NCBI RefSeq assembly: GCF_900536025.1
Contig: NZ_UNOZ01000013.1
Span: 186,001-250,000 of the forward strand
DNA length: 64,000 nucleotides
Direction of reading: 5' to 3'
DNA from: Pseudomonas reidholzensis
Lineage (GTDB): Bacteria; Pseudomonadota; Gammaproteobacteria; Pseudomonadales; Pseudomonadaceae
Shown one piece after another: positions 53,857 to 63,871 of the stretch. Below the pieces are notes generated by a model that had not been told where the DNA came from, made no database searches, and saw only the letters and a list, made by a program, of their open reading frames with translations. Made by a program: the position numbers and the translations under genes. Position 1 is the first letter of the stretch, and every line of letters begins with the position of its first letter.

Positions 53857-55305
53857 GTGACTCAGAAGCCCGACCAGTGTCTTGGTGAGTGGATTGATCG
53901 TGAAGCACTTGCTGAAGCGATGATCCCGCTTATCGGTCAGCTCTACCGCAATAACAACGTGGTGAGCTCGATCTATGGCCGTAGCCTGATCAACCGTTCG
54001 GTTATCTCGATCCTCAAAGCACACCGCTTTGCGCGTCATCGTCAGGCCGACGAGACCGAACTGTCCGTCCACGAGACATTCCCCCTGCTCAAGGCGATGA
54101 GCGAGCTGAAACTGGGCGCCGCTTCGGTCGACCTGGGCAAGCTGGCCAACAAGTTCAAGCTCGAAGGCAACGGCCGCAGCGCCGAGCAGTTCGTCCGCGA
54201 AGAGCTGGCTGAAGTGGTTGGCCAACAGAACGTTTCGGCGCGCAAGGGCACCGACGTCGTCCTGTACGGTTTCGGCCGCATCGGCCGCCTGCTGGCGCGC
54301 ATCCTGATCGAGAAGACCGGTGGTGGCGACGGCCTGCGCCTGCGTGCCATCGTCGTGCGCAAAGGCGCCGACAACGACCTGGTCAAGCGTGCCAGCCTGC
54401 TGCGCCGCGACTCGGTGCACGGCCCGTTCGATGGCACCATCACCATCGATGAAGCCAACAACACCATCACCGCCAACGGCAACCTGATCCAGGTTATCTA
54501 CGCCAAGAGCCCGAGCGAAGTCGACTACACCCAGTACGGCATCAGCAACGCCCTGATCGTCGACAACACCGGTGTCTGGCGTGACGCCGATGGCCTGGGC
54601 CAGCACCTGGCCTGCCCGGGCGCTGCCCGCGTGATCCTCACCGCACCTGGCAAGGGCGCGCTGAAGAACATCGTGCACGGCATCAACCACGGCGAAATCA
54701 GCGCGGATGACAAGATCATCTCCGCGGCGTCCTGCACCACCAACGCCATCGTGCCGGTGCTCAAGGCCGTCAACGACAAGTACGGCATCATCAACGGCCA
54801 CGTCGAAACCGTTCACTCGTTCACCAACGACCAGAACCTGATCGACAACTTCCACAAGGGCAGCCGTCGTGGCCGCGCCGCGCCGCTGAACATGGTCATC
54901 ACCGAAACCGGTGCTGCCACCGCTGCTGCCAAGGCGCTGCCAGTGCTCAAGGGCAAGCTGACCGGCAACGCGATCCGCGTACCGACGCCAAACGTGTCGA
55001 TGGCCATCCTCAACCTGAACCTCGAAAACGGCACCAGCCGCGAAGAGATCAACGAGTACCTGCGCCAGACCGCCATGCACTCCGAGCTGCACAAGCAGAT
55101 CGACTACGTCAGCTCGCAGGAAGTGGTTTCGACCGACTTCGTCGGCTCGCGCCACGCCGGTGTCGTGGACGCTGAAGCGACCATCTGCAATGAAAACCGC
55201 GTTGTCCTGTACGTCTGGTACGACAACGAATTCGGTTACAGCTGCCAGGTGGTGCGTGTGATGGAAGACATGGCCGGTGTGAACCCGCCAGCGTTTCCAC
55301 ACTGA
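53857..55305 (+). CDS. gap: Glyceraldehyde-3-phosphate dehydrogenase, long (GapB-like) form
   Basis: The product has 482 residues from GTG 53857, chosen over ATG 53842 because GGAAGG (53845-53850) fits the GTG. An N-terminal helical extension of about 130 residues precedes the Rossmann domain (LYGFGRIGRLLARILIEKTG). The catalytic Cys lies in SAASCTTNAIVPVLKAVN, and GAATAAAKALPVLKGKLTG and WYDNEFGYSCQ follow. It is longer than the usual 330-residue enzyme; in Pseudomonas this is the second, probably gluconeogenic/NADP-type isoenzyme (inference). A terminator follows. Confidence 0.94.
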   Translation: MTQKPDQCLGEWIDREALAEAMIPLIGQLYRNNNVVSSIYGRSLINRSVISILKAHRFARHRQADETELSVHETFPLLKAMSELKLGAASVDLGKLANKFKLEGNGRSAEQFVREELAEVVGQQNVSARKGTDVVLYGFGRIGRLLARILIEKTGGGDGLRLRAIVVRKGADNDLVKRASLLRRDSVHGPFDGTITIDEANNTITANGNLIQVIYAKSPSEVDYTQYGISNALIVDNTGVWRDADGLGQHLACPGAARVILTAPGKGALKNIVHGINHGEISADDKIISAASCTTNAIVPVLKAVNDKYGIINGHVETVHSFTNDQNLIDNFHKGSRRGRAAPLNMVITETGAATAAAKALPVLKGKLTGNAIRVPTPNVSMAILNLNLENGTSREEINEYLRQTAMHSELHKQIDYVSSQEVVSTDFVGSRHAGVVDAEATICNENRVVLYVWYDNEFGYSCQVVRVMEDMAGVNPPAFPH

Positions 55306-55323
55306 TTCGCTTGTAAGTGACTG

Positions 55324-55357
55324 AAAAAACGGGAACCTTCGGGTTCCCGTTTTTTTG
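55324..55357 (+). terminator. Terminator of gap
   Basis: AAAAAACGGGAAC-CTTCGG-GTTCCCGTTTTTTT, with T- and A-runs on both sides. Confidence 0.95.
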
Positions 55358-55383
55358 TCCAGAGTATTGTGCTGGCAGCTCAA

Positions 55384-55485
55384 GCCCTATCGCGGGCAAG
55401 CCCGCTCCTACAGGGCCTGCGGATCCGGTTCATCATCCGGGGTGCAGCTCGCTGTCTGTAGGAGCGGGCTTGCCCGCGATAGGGT
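55384..55485. repeat. REP pair
   Basis: Inverted halves CCCTATCGCGGGCAAGCCCG / CGGGCTTGCCCGCGATAGGG separated by a ~45-bp spacer, between gap and apbE. Confidence 0.88.
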
Positions 55486-55511
55486 CTGAGCCGCCAGCCG
55501 AGATCGAACGT

Positions 55512-56510
55512 ATGCGCGCACTCCTGTTGTTCACCTTCATGCTGCTTTCAGCCTGCGACCAGCGCCCGACCCTGGAGCGCCTGGGTGGCCCGACCATGGG
55601 CAGCAGCTACAGCATCCAGTACGTGCGTATGCCGGGTGGCCCGGCTCCGGAGCAGGTCCGCCAAGCCGTCGAATCGATCCTTCACGACATCGACCAGCAC
55701 TACTCCACCTACCGCAGTGATTCCACCGTCAGCCAGTTCAACCAGCTCCCGGCCAACCACTGCCTGGCCTTGCCCGCCGACATGCTTGCGCTGGTCGCCT
55801 TTGGCCAGCGCCTGGCGCAACAGAGCGCTGGCGCGTTCGACCTCACCGTCGAGCCACTGCTCGACCTCTGGGGTTTCGGCCCGCAGGCCCGCCACGAGCA
55901 GGTGCCCGACCCGCACGCGCTGGCCCAGGCGCGCCAGCGGGTCGGCTATCAGCACCTGCGCCTGGAGCCGGGCATGCTGTGCAAGGACGCCGCCGTCGAA
56001 CTCGACTTCAACAGCATCGCCGCCGGCCACGCGGTCGACCTGATCGCCACGCGCCTGGTGGCCATGGGTATCGACAACTTTCTGGCCGAAGCCACCGGTG
56101 AACTCAAGGCGCTGGGGCGCAAGCCCGACGGCAGCCAGTGGCGGGTGGCGCTCGAGCTGCCGGGTGGCGACCGCCAGATCGCCCGCCAGGTGATCAGCGT
56201 CGATGGCCTGGCCGTGTCGACCTCGGGTGACTATCGCAACTATTTCGAGGACAATGGCCGGCGCTACTCGCACACCTTCGATGCCCGCAGCGGGCGTCCG
56301 GTCGTGCATGCCCTGGCGGCAGTCACCGTGCTCGATGCCTCGGCGCTGCAGGCCGACGGCTATTCGACCCTGCTGCTGATTCTCGGGCCCGAGCGTGGCT
56401 GGGCGTTTGCCGTAGCCAACGGGATCGCCGCCGTGCTGGTGACCCGGGTCGAGGGTGGCTTCGTCTCCCAGGCTACGCCCGGATTCGAACACGCGCTGAA
56501 AGGCGAGTGA
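55512..56510 (+). CDS. apbE: FAD:protein FMN transferase ApbE
   Basis: The product has 332 residues from ATG 55512. A lipoprotein signal peptide (LFTFMLLSACDQ; lipobox LSAC) anchors it at the membrane. The ApbE fold is shown by LGGPTMGSSYSIQY, the DLTVEPLLDLWGFG segment, the FNSIAAGHAVDLIATRLVAM helix and SGDYRNYFED...YSHTFDARSGRP near the end. It flavinylates periplasmic subunits such as NqrB/C or RnfG. sthA, which follows 202 bp later, is a flavoprotein of the cytoplasm, not a client. Confidence 0.94.
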   Translation: MRALLLFTFMLLSACDQRPTLERLGGPTMGSSYSIQYVRMPGGPAPEQVRQAVESILHDIDQHYSTYRSDSTVSQFNQLPANHCLALPADMLALVAFGQRLAQQSAGAFDLTVEPLLDLWGFGPQARHEQVPDPHALAQARQRVGYQHLRLEPGMLCKDAAVELDFNSIAAGHAVDLIATRLVAMGIDNFLAEATGELKALGRKPDGSQWRVALELPGGDRQIARQVISVDGLAVSTSGDYRNYFEDNGRRYSHTFDARSGRPVVHALAAVTVLDASALQADGYSTLLLILGPERGWAFAVANGIAAVLVTRVEGGFVSQATPGFEHALKGE

Positions 56511-56712
56511 AAGCGCAAGCAAGGATGATCGCCGCCAGGGAATCGGTGAACGATATGTAGTGCAGGCTGGATTGGCCTACGACGCGACCAAGGGTTAATG
56601 TGCGCGGCGTTCACGCTTGATTAGACTGCACCCGAATTTTCTCATGGCGCCCCGGCGACATGATCGCGCCCCGCGGCCAACCGGCCGGCGGGCCAGTTCT
56701 GAAGGAGTACGC

Positions 56713-58107
56713 ATGGCTGTCTACAACTACGACGTAGTGGTGCTGGGTTCCGGCCCGGCCGGAGAAGGTGCGGCAATGAACGCCGCCAAAGCAGGCCGCA
56801 AGGTGGCCATGGTCGATAGCCGTCGTCAGGTCGGCGGCAACTGCACCCACCTGGGCACCATCCCGTCCAAGGCACTGCGTCACTCGGTGCGGCAGATCAT
56901 GCAGTTCAACACCAACCCGATGTTCCGCGCCATCGGCGAGCCGCGCTGGTTCTCCTTCCCGGACGTGCTCAAGAGCGCCGAGAAGGTCATCTCCAAGCAG
57001 GTCGCCTCGCGCACCGGTTACTACGCCCGTAACCGCGTCGACGTGTTCACCGGCACCGGCAGCTTCGCCGACGAGCAGACCGTCGAAGTGGTCTGCCCGA
57101 ACGGGGTGGTCGAGAAGCTGGTGGCCAAGCACATCATCATCGCCACCGGTTCGCGCCCGTATCGCCCGGCCGACATCGACTTCCACCACCCGCGCGTCTA
57201 CGACAGCGACACCATCCTCAGCCTCAGCCACACCCCGCGCAAGCTGATCGTCTACGGCGCCGGTGTGATCGGTTGCGAGTACGCGTCGATCTTCAGCGGC
57301 CTGGGTGTGCTGGTCGAGCTGGTCGACAACCGCGGCCAGCTGCTGAGCTTCCTCGACTCGGAAATCTCCCAGGCGCTGAGCTACCACTTCAGCAACAACA
57401 ACATCACCGTACGCCACAACGAGGAGTACGAGCGGGTCGAAGGGCTGGACAACGGCGTGGTGCTGCACCTCAAGTCGGGCAAGAAGATCAAGGCCGACGC
57501 CTTGCTCTGGTGCAACGGCCGTACCGGCAACACCGACAAGCTGGGCCTGGAAAACATCGGCATCAAGGTCAACAGCCGTGGCCAGATCGAGGTCGACGAG
57601 GCCTACCGCACCACCGTGCCGAACATCTATGGCGCCGGTGACGTGATCGGCTGGCCGAGCCTGGCCAGTGCCGCCCACGACCAGGGTCGCTCGGCGGCGG
57701 GCAGCATCGTCGACAATGGCAGCTGGCGCTTCGTCAACGACGTGCCGACCGGCATCTACACCATTCCCGAGATCAGCTCGATCGGCAAGAACGAGCAGGA
57801 GCTGACCCAGGCCAAGGTGCCGTACGAAGTCGGCAAGGCGTTCTTCAAGAGCATGGCCCGGGCGCAGATCGCCGGCGAGCCGCAAGGCATGCTGAAGATC
57901 CTCTTCCACCGTGAAACCCTGGAAATCCTCGGCGTGCACTGCTTCGGCTACCAGGCTTCGGAGATCGTTCACATTGGCCAGGCGATCATGGATCAGCCGG
58001 GTGAGCGCAACACCCTGAAGTACTTCGTCAACACCACGTTCAACTACCCGACCATGGCCGAAGCCTATCGGGTAGCCGCGTACGACGGCCTCAACCGGCT
58101 TTTTTGA
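56713..58107 (+). CDS. sthA: Soluble pyridine nucleotide transhydrogenase SthA
   Basis: The product has 464 residues from ATG 56713, preceded by GAAGGAG. It belongs to the lipoamide-dehydrogenase-like flavoproteins: FAD loop [17 protein letters not shown] and NAD(P) loop [20 protein letters not shown]. The redox-disulfide site is reduced to a single Cys ([18 protein letters not shown]), which is typical of SthA and separates it from true disulfide reductases. It converts NADPH plus NAD+ to NADP+ plus NADH and balances the two pools. Confidence 0.96.
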   Translation: MAVYNYDVVVLGSGPAGEGAAMNAAKAGRKVAMVDSRRQVGGNCTHLGTIPSKALRHSVRQIMQFNTNPMFRAIGEPRWFSFPDVLKSAEKVISKQVASRTGYYARNRVDVFTGTGSFADEQTVEVVCPNGVVEKLVAKHIIIATGSRPYRPADIDFHHPRVYDSDTILSLSHTPRKLIVYGAGVIGCEYASIFSGLGVLVELVDNRGQLLSFLDSEISQALSYHFSNNNITVRHNEEYERVEGLDNGVVLHLKSGKKIKADALLWCNGRTGNTDKLGLENIGIKVNSRGQIEVDEAYRTTVPNIYGAGDVIGWPSLASAAHDQGRSAAGSIVDNGSWRFVNDVPTGIYTIPEISSIGKNEQELTQAKVPYEVGKAFFKSMARAQIAGEPQGMLKILFHRETLEILGVHCFGYQASEIVHIGQAIMDQPGERNTLKYFVNTTFNYPTMAEAYRVAAYDGLNRLF

Positions 58108-58149
58108 GCGGCTCCGGCCGGTGGCCTGAGCCGGTCGGGGAGTGTGATT

Positions 58150-58872
58150 TCAGTCCTGCCCTAGGGTGGTCTTGGCCAAACCGGGAAAGTCTGTAATCAG
58201 GCTGTCAGCGCCAAAGTCGGCGAGTCGGCGCATCAGTGCCGGCTCGTTGACCGTCCACACCGACACGTGCAGCCCCTGGCGCTGGGCCTTGATCAGGCGC
58301 TCGGGGGTACACAGCGTCCAGTTCAGTGCGAGCATCTCGCAGTTGTAGTTCTGCGCGACCTTCAGCGGGTCGAGCCAGGCATATTCCGCCACCAGCCCAC
58401 GCGACACGTCCGGCACCAGCTCCAGGGCGGCGCCGAGCACTTCGCGCGAGCTCGAGGTGATGGTGATTTTGTCCAGCAGGCCGTACTGCTGGGCCAGTTC
58501 GCGGATCGCCAGTACCGTGCTGGCGGCGCGGGTGCGCGAGGCGCTCTTGACCTCCAGTTGCCAGTGCTCGAACGCACACTTCTCGAACAACTCCTCGAGC
58601 CGCGGGATAGGGCAGGGCTGTACATGCCCGGGGCCACCCTTGCGCGCGTCGTAGGTGCTGAGGTCGGCGGCGCTGTTTTCGACCACCTTGCCGCGTCGGC
58701 CGGTGGTGCGCTTGAGGGTCGCGTCGTGGATCACCATCAGCTGGTTGTCAGCCGACAGGTGCAGGTCCAGTTCACAGCGGTTGACGCCATGTGCCAGGCA
58801 CTGGCGGAAGCTGGTCAGGGTGTTTTCGGGTGCTTCGCCCTTGGCGCCGCGGTGGCCGTAGATCAGGGTCAC
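58150..58872 (-). CDS. Glycerophosphodiester phosphodiesterase
   Basis: The product has 240 residues from the GTG at 58872, which follows AAGGAAC. The GDPD TIM-barrel signature is intact: YGHRGAKGEAPENTLTSFRQ, ELDLHLSADNQLMVIHDATL and, later, VSVWTVNEPALMRRLADFGA. It hydrolyses glycerophosphodiesters to glycerol-3-phosphate and an alcohol. There is no signal peptide, so it is a cytoplasmic (UgpQ-like) enzyme. It is transcribed convergent to sthA. Confidence 0.94.
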   Translation of the reverse strand: MTLIYGHRGAKGEAPENTLTSFRQCLAHGVNRCELDLHLSADNQLMVIHDATLKRTTGRRGKVVENSAADLSTYDARKGGPGHVQPCPIPRLEELFEKCAFEHWQLEVKSASRTRAASTVLAIRELAQQYGLLDKITITSSSREVLGAALELVPDVSRGLVAEYAWLDPLKVAQNYNCEMLALNWTLCTPERLIKAQRQGLHVSVWTVNEPALMRRLADFGADSLITDFPGLAKTTLGQD

Positions 58873-58902
58873 GTTCGTTCCTTCAAATCAAGAGAGCAGG
58901 GC

Positions 58903-59487
58903 TCAGGGGGCGGGGTCGTTCTGTTCCAGCGCCTGGCGTCGTTGCTGTTGCTGGCGCTGGAGGATGTAGCGCGCCAGCAGTTGGCGCTGGGCGTCGGTCA
59001 TGTCGGTAAACTCGGTGCCCACCTCGTAGTCGCCGCCCGCCAGCGGGTCGCAATGGGTGACTCGACCGCGCAGCAGCAGGCCATGGGCGCGGGGCATCAG
59101 CACCATCTTCACTTTCACGCGGGTGCCGGGGGCGATCTGCTCGGCCTGGGCGAACTCGATGCCGCCCTCGGAGAGAATCACCCGGTGCGGCTCGCCGATC
59201 TCGCCCAGCAGGCTCTGCGCGACCACGCTGCTGAGCAGGTCCAGGCGTTTGTTCTGCGCCCGCAGGAACGCACCGAGGGTGCGGTCCTTGTCGCTCAGCT
59301 GGCGCAGCAGGTGCTGCGATTCGAAGTCCGCCAGGTGCAGTTCGCTGAGCAGGCTGAACAGCGGCGAATCATCTTGCAACAGTTCTGGATCAAGGGCCTC
59401 AGCCGCATTCAAGGGGCTGATTTCCAGTGCGATCCTGTCTTCGATGCGGTAGTATTCGCGGCGATCTTCATCGTCTAGTGTCGTCAT
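58903..59487 (-). CDS. PilZ domain protein
   Basis: The product has 194 residues from ATG 59487. The N-terminal REYYRIEDRIALEI and later RVILSEGGIEFAQAEQIAPG, with VGTEFTDMTDAQRQLLARYI at the end, fit PilZ. The c-di-GMP binding motif RxxxR/DxSxxG is only partly kept: YYRIEDRI and SEGGIEF. The middle ~80 residues are helical and the end is Gln/Arg rich. It may bind c-di-GMP weakly or act as an adaptor. It lies 30 bp upstream of the phosphodiesterase gene in the same direction, so the two may be co-transcribed, and divergent from lolC. Confidence 0.8.
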   Translation of the reverse strand: MTTLDDEDRREYYRIEDRIALEISPLNAAEALDPELLQDDSPLFSLLSELHLADFESQHLLRQLSDKDRTLGAFLRAQNKRLDLLSSVVAQSLLGEIGEPHRVILSEGGIEFAQAEQIAPGTRVKVKMVLMPRAHGLLLRGRVTHCDPLAGGDYEVGTEFTDMTDAQRQLLARYILQRQQQQRRQALEQNDPAP

Positions 59488-59580
59488 GGCGAACCCAAGG
59501 TTACGGCGGTGGTCCGAGTGTAAAGCCGCCGTAGGCGCCTCGCCACAAGGACGTTCCCTTTCATCCGAACAAGCCCCGAC

Positions 59581-60831
59581 ATGTTCAGACCTCTTTTCGC
59601 ATTCATCGGTACGCGCTACACCCGTGCCAAGCGCCGCAACCATTTCGTCTCGTTCATTTCCCTGACCTCGATGATCGGCCTCGCCCTGGGCGTGGTAGTC
59701 ATGATCGTGGTGCTCTCGGTCATGAACGGCTTCGACCACGAGATGCGTACCCGCGTGCTTGGCATGATCCCTCACGCCACGCTCGAGAGCGGCCAGCCGA
59801 TCAACGATTGGTCGGCCCTTGCTCAACAAGTAAAGCAGAATCCGCAAGTGCTTGCGGTGGCACCCTTCACCCAGATGCAGGGCCTGCTGACGCATGACGG
59901 CAAGGTCTCCAAGGTGCTGCTCAACGGCATCGATCCGGCGCGCGAGCGTGAGGTGTCGATCATCGACAACTTCATCCGCGAAGGCCGCCTCGATGCGCTG
60001 GCGCCGGGCGAGTGGGGCATCATGATCGGCGACAAGGCGGCGGCCAAGCTGGGCGTCAGCGTCGGCGACAAGGTGACCTTCGTCGCCCCCGAGGTCAGCG
60101 TGACCCCGGCGGGGATGTTCCCGCGCATGAAGCGCTTCACCGTGGTCGGCACCTTCCATGTCGGCGCCGGCGAGATCGACGGCTTCCTGGGCTTGACCAA
60201 CATTGCCGACCTGTCCCGCCTGCACCGCTGGAAGCCCGACCAGGTGCAGGGCCTGCGGCTCAAGTTCGACGACCTGTTCCAGGCGCCCCGGGTGGCCTGG
60301 AGCATCGCCCAGCAGTTGGGCGAGCAGGAGTTCTACGCGCGTGACTGGACCCGCACCCACGGCAACCTGTACCAGGCGATCCGCATGGAGAAGGCGATGA
60401 TCGGCCTGCTGCTGTTGCTGATCGTCGCGGTGGCCGCGTTCAACATCATTTCCACCCTGGTGATGGTGGTCAACGACAAGAAGGGCGACATCGCCATCCT
60501 CCGTACCCTTGGCGCCACGCCGGGGCAGATCATGGCCATCTTCATGGTCCAGGGCACGGTGATCGGTGTGTTCGGGACCTTGATCGGCGCCGTGGTCGGC
60601 ATCCTTGCCGCGCTCAACGTCAGTGCGGCGATTGCCGGCATCGAGACGCTGATCGGCCACAAGTTCCTCAACGCCGACGTCTACTTCATCGATTACCTGC
60701 CTTCGCAGATCATGGCCGAAGACGTCTGGATGGTCTGCGGCGCGGCATTGGTCCTGAGTTTCTTCGCCACCCTGTACCCGGCCTGGCGTGCGGCGCGCAC
60801 CCAGCCTGCAGAGGCGCTACGTTATGAGTGA
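59581..60831 (+). CDS. lolC: Lipoprotein-releasing ABC transporter permease (LolC/E family, first copy)
   Basis: The product has 416 residues from ATG 59581. Four membrane helices surround a large periplasmic domain (residues ~50-270). N-terminal [20 protein letters not shown] and the post-domain [20 protein letters not shown] with [20 protein letters not shown] are typical of LolC/LolE. It extracts lipoproteins from the inner membrane together with LolD and LolE. The stop overlaps the lolD start by 8 bases (ATGAGTGA), so translation is coupled. Confidence 0.94.
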   Translation: MFRPLFAFIGTRYTRAKRRNHFVSFISLTSMIGLALGVVVMIVVLSVMNGFDHEMRTRVLGMIPHATLESGQPINDWSALAQQVKQNPQVLAVAPFTQMQGLLTHDGKVSKVLLNGIDPAREREVSIIDNFIREGRLDALAPGEWGIMIGDKAAAKLGVSVGDKVTFVAPEVSVTPAGMFPRMKRFTVVGTFHVGAGEIDGFLGLTNIADLSRLHRWKPDQVQGLRLKFDDLFQAPRVAWSIAQQLGEQEFYARDWTRTHGNLYQAIRMEKAMIGLLLLLIVAVAAFNIISTLVMVVNDKKGDIAILRTLGATPGQIMAIFMVQGTVIGVFGTLIGAVVGILAALNVSAAIAGIETLIGHKFLNADVYFIDYLPSQIMAEDVWMVCGAALVLSFFATLYPAWRAARTQPAEALRYE

Positions 60832-61522
60832 GTCGCGCATGAGTGATACAGCCGTTCTGAGTTGCCGCAACCTGGGCAAGTCCTACGACGAGGGCCCGGA
60901 GTCGGTGCAGGTGCTGGCCAACCTGCAGCTGGAGCTGCAGCCCGGTGAGCGGGTGGCGATCGTCGGCAGCTCCGGCTCCGGCAAGAGCACTTTGCTCAAC
61001 CTCCTGGGCGGCCTCGACACGCCGACCACCGGCAGTGTCTGGCTGGCCGGCGAGCAGCTGTCGGCGCTCGGCGAGCGGGCCCGTGGCCTGCTGCGCAACC
61101 GTGCGCTGGGCTTCGTCTACCAGTTCCACCACCTGCTGGCTGAGTTCACCGCCCTGGAAAACGTCTGCATGCCGCTGCTGATCGGCCGCACGCCGATCCC
61201 CGAGGCCCGCGAGCGCGCCGAGGCGCTGCTCAAGCGCGTGGGCCTCGGCCATCGCCTGAGCCACAAGCCGGCCGAGCTGTCGGGCGGTGAGCGTCAGCGC
61301 GTGGCGATCGCCCGCGCCCTGGTCAACCGGCCGGGCCTGGTGATGCTCGACGAGCCCACCGGCAACCTCGACCACCACACCGCGCAGGGCATCCAGGAAC
61401 TGATGCGCGAGCTCTCCAGCTCGTCGCAGACGGCCTTCCTGGTGGTGACCCACGATCTCAGCCTGGCGCGCCAGATGGACCGCGTACTCAAGCTCGAAGA
61501 CGGCCACCTGGTGGCGATCTGA
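60824..61522 (+). CDS. lolD: Lipoprotein-releasing ABC transporter ATPase LolD
   Basis: The product has 232 residues from ATG 60824; MSD at 60839 is a later alternative. Walker [19 protein letters not shown], the signature [15 protein letters not shown] and Walker [16 protein letters not shown] are all visible. It powers LolCE. The start overlaps lolC; lolE starts 60 bp behind after a GC hairpin. Confidence 0.96.
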   Translation: MSESRMSDTAVLSCRNLGKSYDEGPESVQVLANLQLELQPGERVAIVGSSGSGKSTLLNLLGGLDTPTTGSVWLAGEQLSALGERARGLLRNRALGFVYQFHHLLAEFTALENVCMPLLIGRTPIPEARERAEALLKRVGLGHRLSHKPAELSGGERQRVAIARALVNRPGLVMLDEPTGNLDHHTAQGIQELMRELSSSSQTAFLVVTHDLSLARQMDRVLKLEDGHLVAI

Positions 61523-61533
61523 GCCGCTTGCAC

Positions 61534-61553
61534 GGGGCGGCCTAAACCGCCCC
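61534..61553. other. GC hairpin between lolD and lolE
   Basis: GGGGCGG-CCTAAA-CCGCCCC without a T-run. It may protect the upstream mRNA or set the lolE level rather than terminate. Confidence 0.5.
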
Positions 61554-61582
61554 GCCACACTATTCATTGGGTGTACTCGTAC

Positions 61583-62827
61583 ATGTTCAGACCCTTGCCC
61601 TTGTTCATCGGTGCTCGCTACACCCGTGCCAAGCGTCGCAATCACTTCATTTCGTTCATCTCGATGACCTCGATGATCGGCTTGTCCCTGGGCGTGCTGG
61701 CGATGATCGTGGTGCTGTCGGTGATGAACGGCTTCCAGCGTGAAATGAGCTCGCGGATTCTCGGCCTGGTGCCGCACGCCAGCATCCTCGGCGCGCAGCC
61801 GCTGGACGACTGGCGCACGGTGGCCGCTGCGGCGCTGAAGAACCCGGCGGTGATCGCCGCGGCGCCGGTGACCGAAATGGAAGGCATGCTCTCTTACAAA
61901 GGTGCGATGCAGCCGATCCAGGTCAGCGGTATCGACCCGGCCGAAGAGGGCAAGGTCTCGATCGTCGGCCAGCACATCGTCCAGGGCCGTCTGCAGGACT
62001 TGCTGCCTGGCGAATATGGCGTGGTCATCGGCGAGCTGACGGCGCGTCGCTTCCGCCTCAATACCGGCGACAAACTGACGCTGATCGTGCCTGAAATCAG
62101 CAAGGCGCCGGGCGGCATCACCCCGCGCATGCAGCGCCTGACCGTGGTCGGCATCTTCAAGGTCGGCGCCGAGCTGGATGGCTCGCAGGCCTACATCAAC
62201 GCGGCCGACGCCGGCGAGATGCAGCGCTGGGCGCCGGGCAGCGTGCAGGGCGTGCGCCTCAAGCTGCACGACCTGTACGCCGCGCCGCAGGTGTCCAAGG
62301 CGATTGCCGCGCAGCTGGGCGAGGGCTACCACGCCGATGACTGGTCGCACACCCAGGGCAGCCTGTTCAGTGCGATGAAGATGGAAAAGACCATGATCGG
62401 TCTGTTGCTGATGATGATCATCGCGGTGGCGGCGTTCAACATCATCGCCACCCTGGTGATGGTGGTGAACGACAAGGGTGCTGACATCGCCATCCTGCGC
62501 ACCATCGGCGCCACGCCCACGCAGATCATGGGCACGTTCATGGTCCAGGGCAGCCTCATCGGCATCGTCGGCACGTTGCTCGGTGGCGTGCTCGGGGTGG
62601 TGGCGGCGATCAACGTCAGCCAGATCGTCGGCTGGCTGGAGCGGGTCAGTGGCCAGCACATCTTCACCTCGGACGTGTACTTCATCAGCAGCCTGCCGTC
62701 CGAACTGCAGTGGGGTGACGTGGCGATGATCTGTACGGCCGGGTTGGTGATGAGCTTCCTGGCAACGATCTATCCGGCGTACCGGGCTTCGCAGATCGAA
62801 CCGGCCATGGCGCTGCGCTACGAGTGA
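61583..62827 (+). CDS. lolE: Lipoprotein-releasing ABC transporter permease (LolC/E family, second copy)
   Basis: The product has 414 residues from ATG 61583 (a GTG at 61571 is in frame but the ATG aligns with the start of the first permease). It is a paralogue of lol[61 protein letters not shown] and FLATIYPAYRASQIEPAMAL. The two permeases form the heterodimer of the LolCDE complex that passes lipoproteins to LolA. Which of the two is functionally LolC or LolE is set only by order. Confidence 0.93.
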   Translation: MFRPLPLFIGARYTRAKRRNHFISFISMTSMIGLSLGVLAMIVVLSVMNGFQREMSSRILGLVPHASILGAQPLDDWRTVAAAALKNPAVIAAAPVTEMEGMLSYKGAMQPIQVSGIDPAEEGKVSIVGQHIVQGRLQDLLPGEYGVVIGELTARRFRLNTGDKLTLIVPEISKAPGGITPRMQRLTVVGIFKVGAELDGSQAYINAADAGEMQRWAPGSVQGVRLKLHDLYAAPQVSKAIAAQLGEGYHADDWSHTQGSLFSAMKMEKTMIGLLLMMIIAVAAFNIIATLVMVVNDKGADIAILRTIGATPTQIMGTFMVQGSLIGIVGTLLGGVLGVVAAINVSQIVGWLERVSGQHIFTSDVYFISSLPSELQWGDVAMICTAGLVMSFLATIYPAYRASQIEPAMALRYE

Positions 62828-62833
62828 TGTACT

Positions 62834-62855
62834 GGGGCGCTATGCGCCCCTTTCT
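62834..62855 (+). terminator. Terminator of lolCDE
   Basis: GGGGCGC-TAT-GCGCCCC followed by TTTCT; stem of 7 bp. Confidence 0.75.
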
Positions 62856-62865
62856 GACCGGCCCG

Positions 62866-62891
62866 GCGCCCCGGCAAGGCCGCTCCCACAG
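62866..62891. repeat. Single degenerate REP
   Basis: GCGCCCCGGCAAGGCCGCTC-CCACAG resembles one REP half with changes; it has no partner. Confidence 0.55.
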
Positions 62892-62970
62892 TATCAGCGC
62901 TTGACCCGTAAATAGGGTTCTTCACGGGTGATTGGGATAGTTGCCGGTGGGGGCGGGTTTCGATTAGCGA

Positions 62971-63786
62971 GCTTATCCGGTTGATGTGGTGCGGCTCCTG
63001 GCCCCTTCCGCCCTTACGGCGGGTCACTTTTTTTCTTGGAAAAAAGTAACCAAACCGCTTGCTCCTACATCCGGCCCTTCGCTGCGCTACGGGTCCCCTC
63101 ACTCCGGTCTTGCTCCCGTGAGGACCGCGCCGGACGGGCCTTCCTGGCCCGCGGCGCTTGCCGGCCATCCATGGCCGTCACCTCACTCCGCAAGACCTCC
63201 GTTCGGCCTCCTGAAGTCGCGGTAGATCAAGATCACAAGCCAGATCAAGGGCCAGATCAAGGGCCAGGGCAACGGCTGGCGAATCGCTGCGCTCTCGCTT
63301 GTTTATAAGGGCGGTACAGCGCGTCAGCGCCAGAATGTGCATTGGCAGTTCCGGCCCTTTCGCGGCGCAAGCCCGCTCCCACAGGATCTCCGCTGACCGG
63401 AGGAGCGACACTATCCTGTGGGAGCGGGCTTGCCCCGCGAATAGGCCCGAATATCCACCACCATTGCCAGTGTCGAAGATAACGCCAGCCCAGGCGCCAC
63501 CCGTAACTTGGCGACCTCAGGAGGCCGAACGGAGGTCTTGCGGAGCGAGGTGACGGCCAGGAAGGCCGGCAAGGGCTGCGGGCCAGGAAGGCCCGTACAG
63601 CCCGGTCCTCGCGGGAGCAAGGCCGGAGTGAGGGAACCCGCAGCGCAGCGGAGGGCCGTATGTGGGAGCCGGCGGTTTTTGGTTACTTTTTTCCAAGAAA
63701 AAAAGTGACCCGCCGTAAGGGCGGAAGGGGCCATAAGCGTCACCAAATCAGATGGATAAGCCCCCAAGGCCCAACGCATCTACACC
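62971..63786. repeat. Composite palindromic element, copy B
   Basis: It has the same arm-core-arm plan and orientation as copy A: left arm from GCTTATCC at 62971 to about 63221, core with TAGATCAAGATCACAAGCC, TTTATAAGGGCGGTACAGCG and a REP pair, right arm from about 63505 to 63761. The right end continues to 63786 (GGCCCAACGCATCTACAC), which is inverse to the left end of copy A. The core and arms are clearly conserved between the copies, with scattered substitutions and a few indels. No gene is visible in it. Confidence 0.9.
63353..63449. repeat. REP pair inside composite element B
   Basis: CCCTTTCGCGGCGCAAGCCC / GGGCTTGCCCCGCGAATAGG with a loop containing TCTCCGCTGACCGGAGGAGC, related to the 41-bp tandem unit at 17.1 kb. 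Confidence 0.85.
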
Positions 63787-63823
63787 GAACACACGCAAAA
63801 AACAGGGGCATCACGCGGTCGGC

Positions 63824-63850
63824 GTGGGAGCGGCCTTGCCCCGCGATAGC
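63824..63850. repeat. Single REP
   Basis: GTGGGAGCGGCCTTGCCCCG followed by CGATAGC, unpaired, just before the histidine kinase 3' end. Confidence 0.7.
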
Positions 63851-63871
63851 GTTGGATAGGGCGCTGAATCG

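Noticed and set aside
53674..55383. The mfd frame stays open for 1.7 kb upstream, across gap on the opposite strand
   Set aside because: Conserved Mfd sequence starts at the GTG 53673 (VSVLRLP). The upstream part mirrors gap codons.
58112..58145. Terminator behind sthA
   Set aside because: The GGCCGG..CCGGTC pairing is imperfect and there is no T-run.
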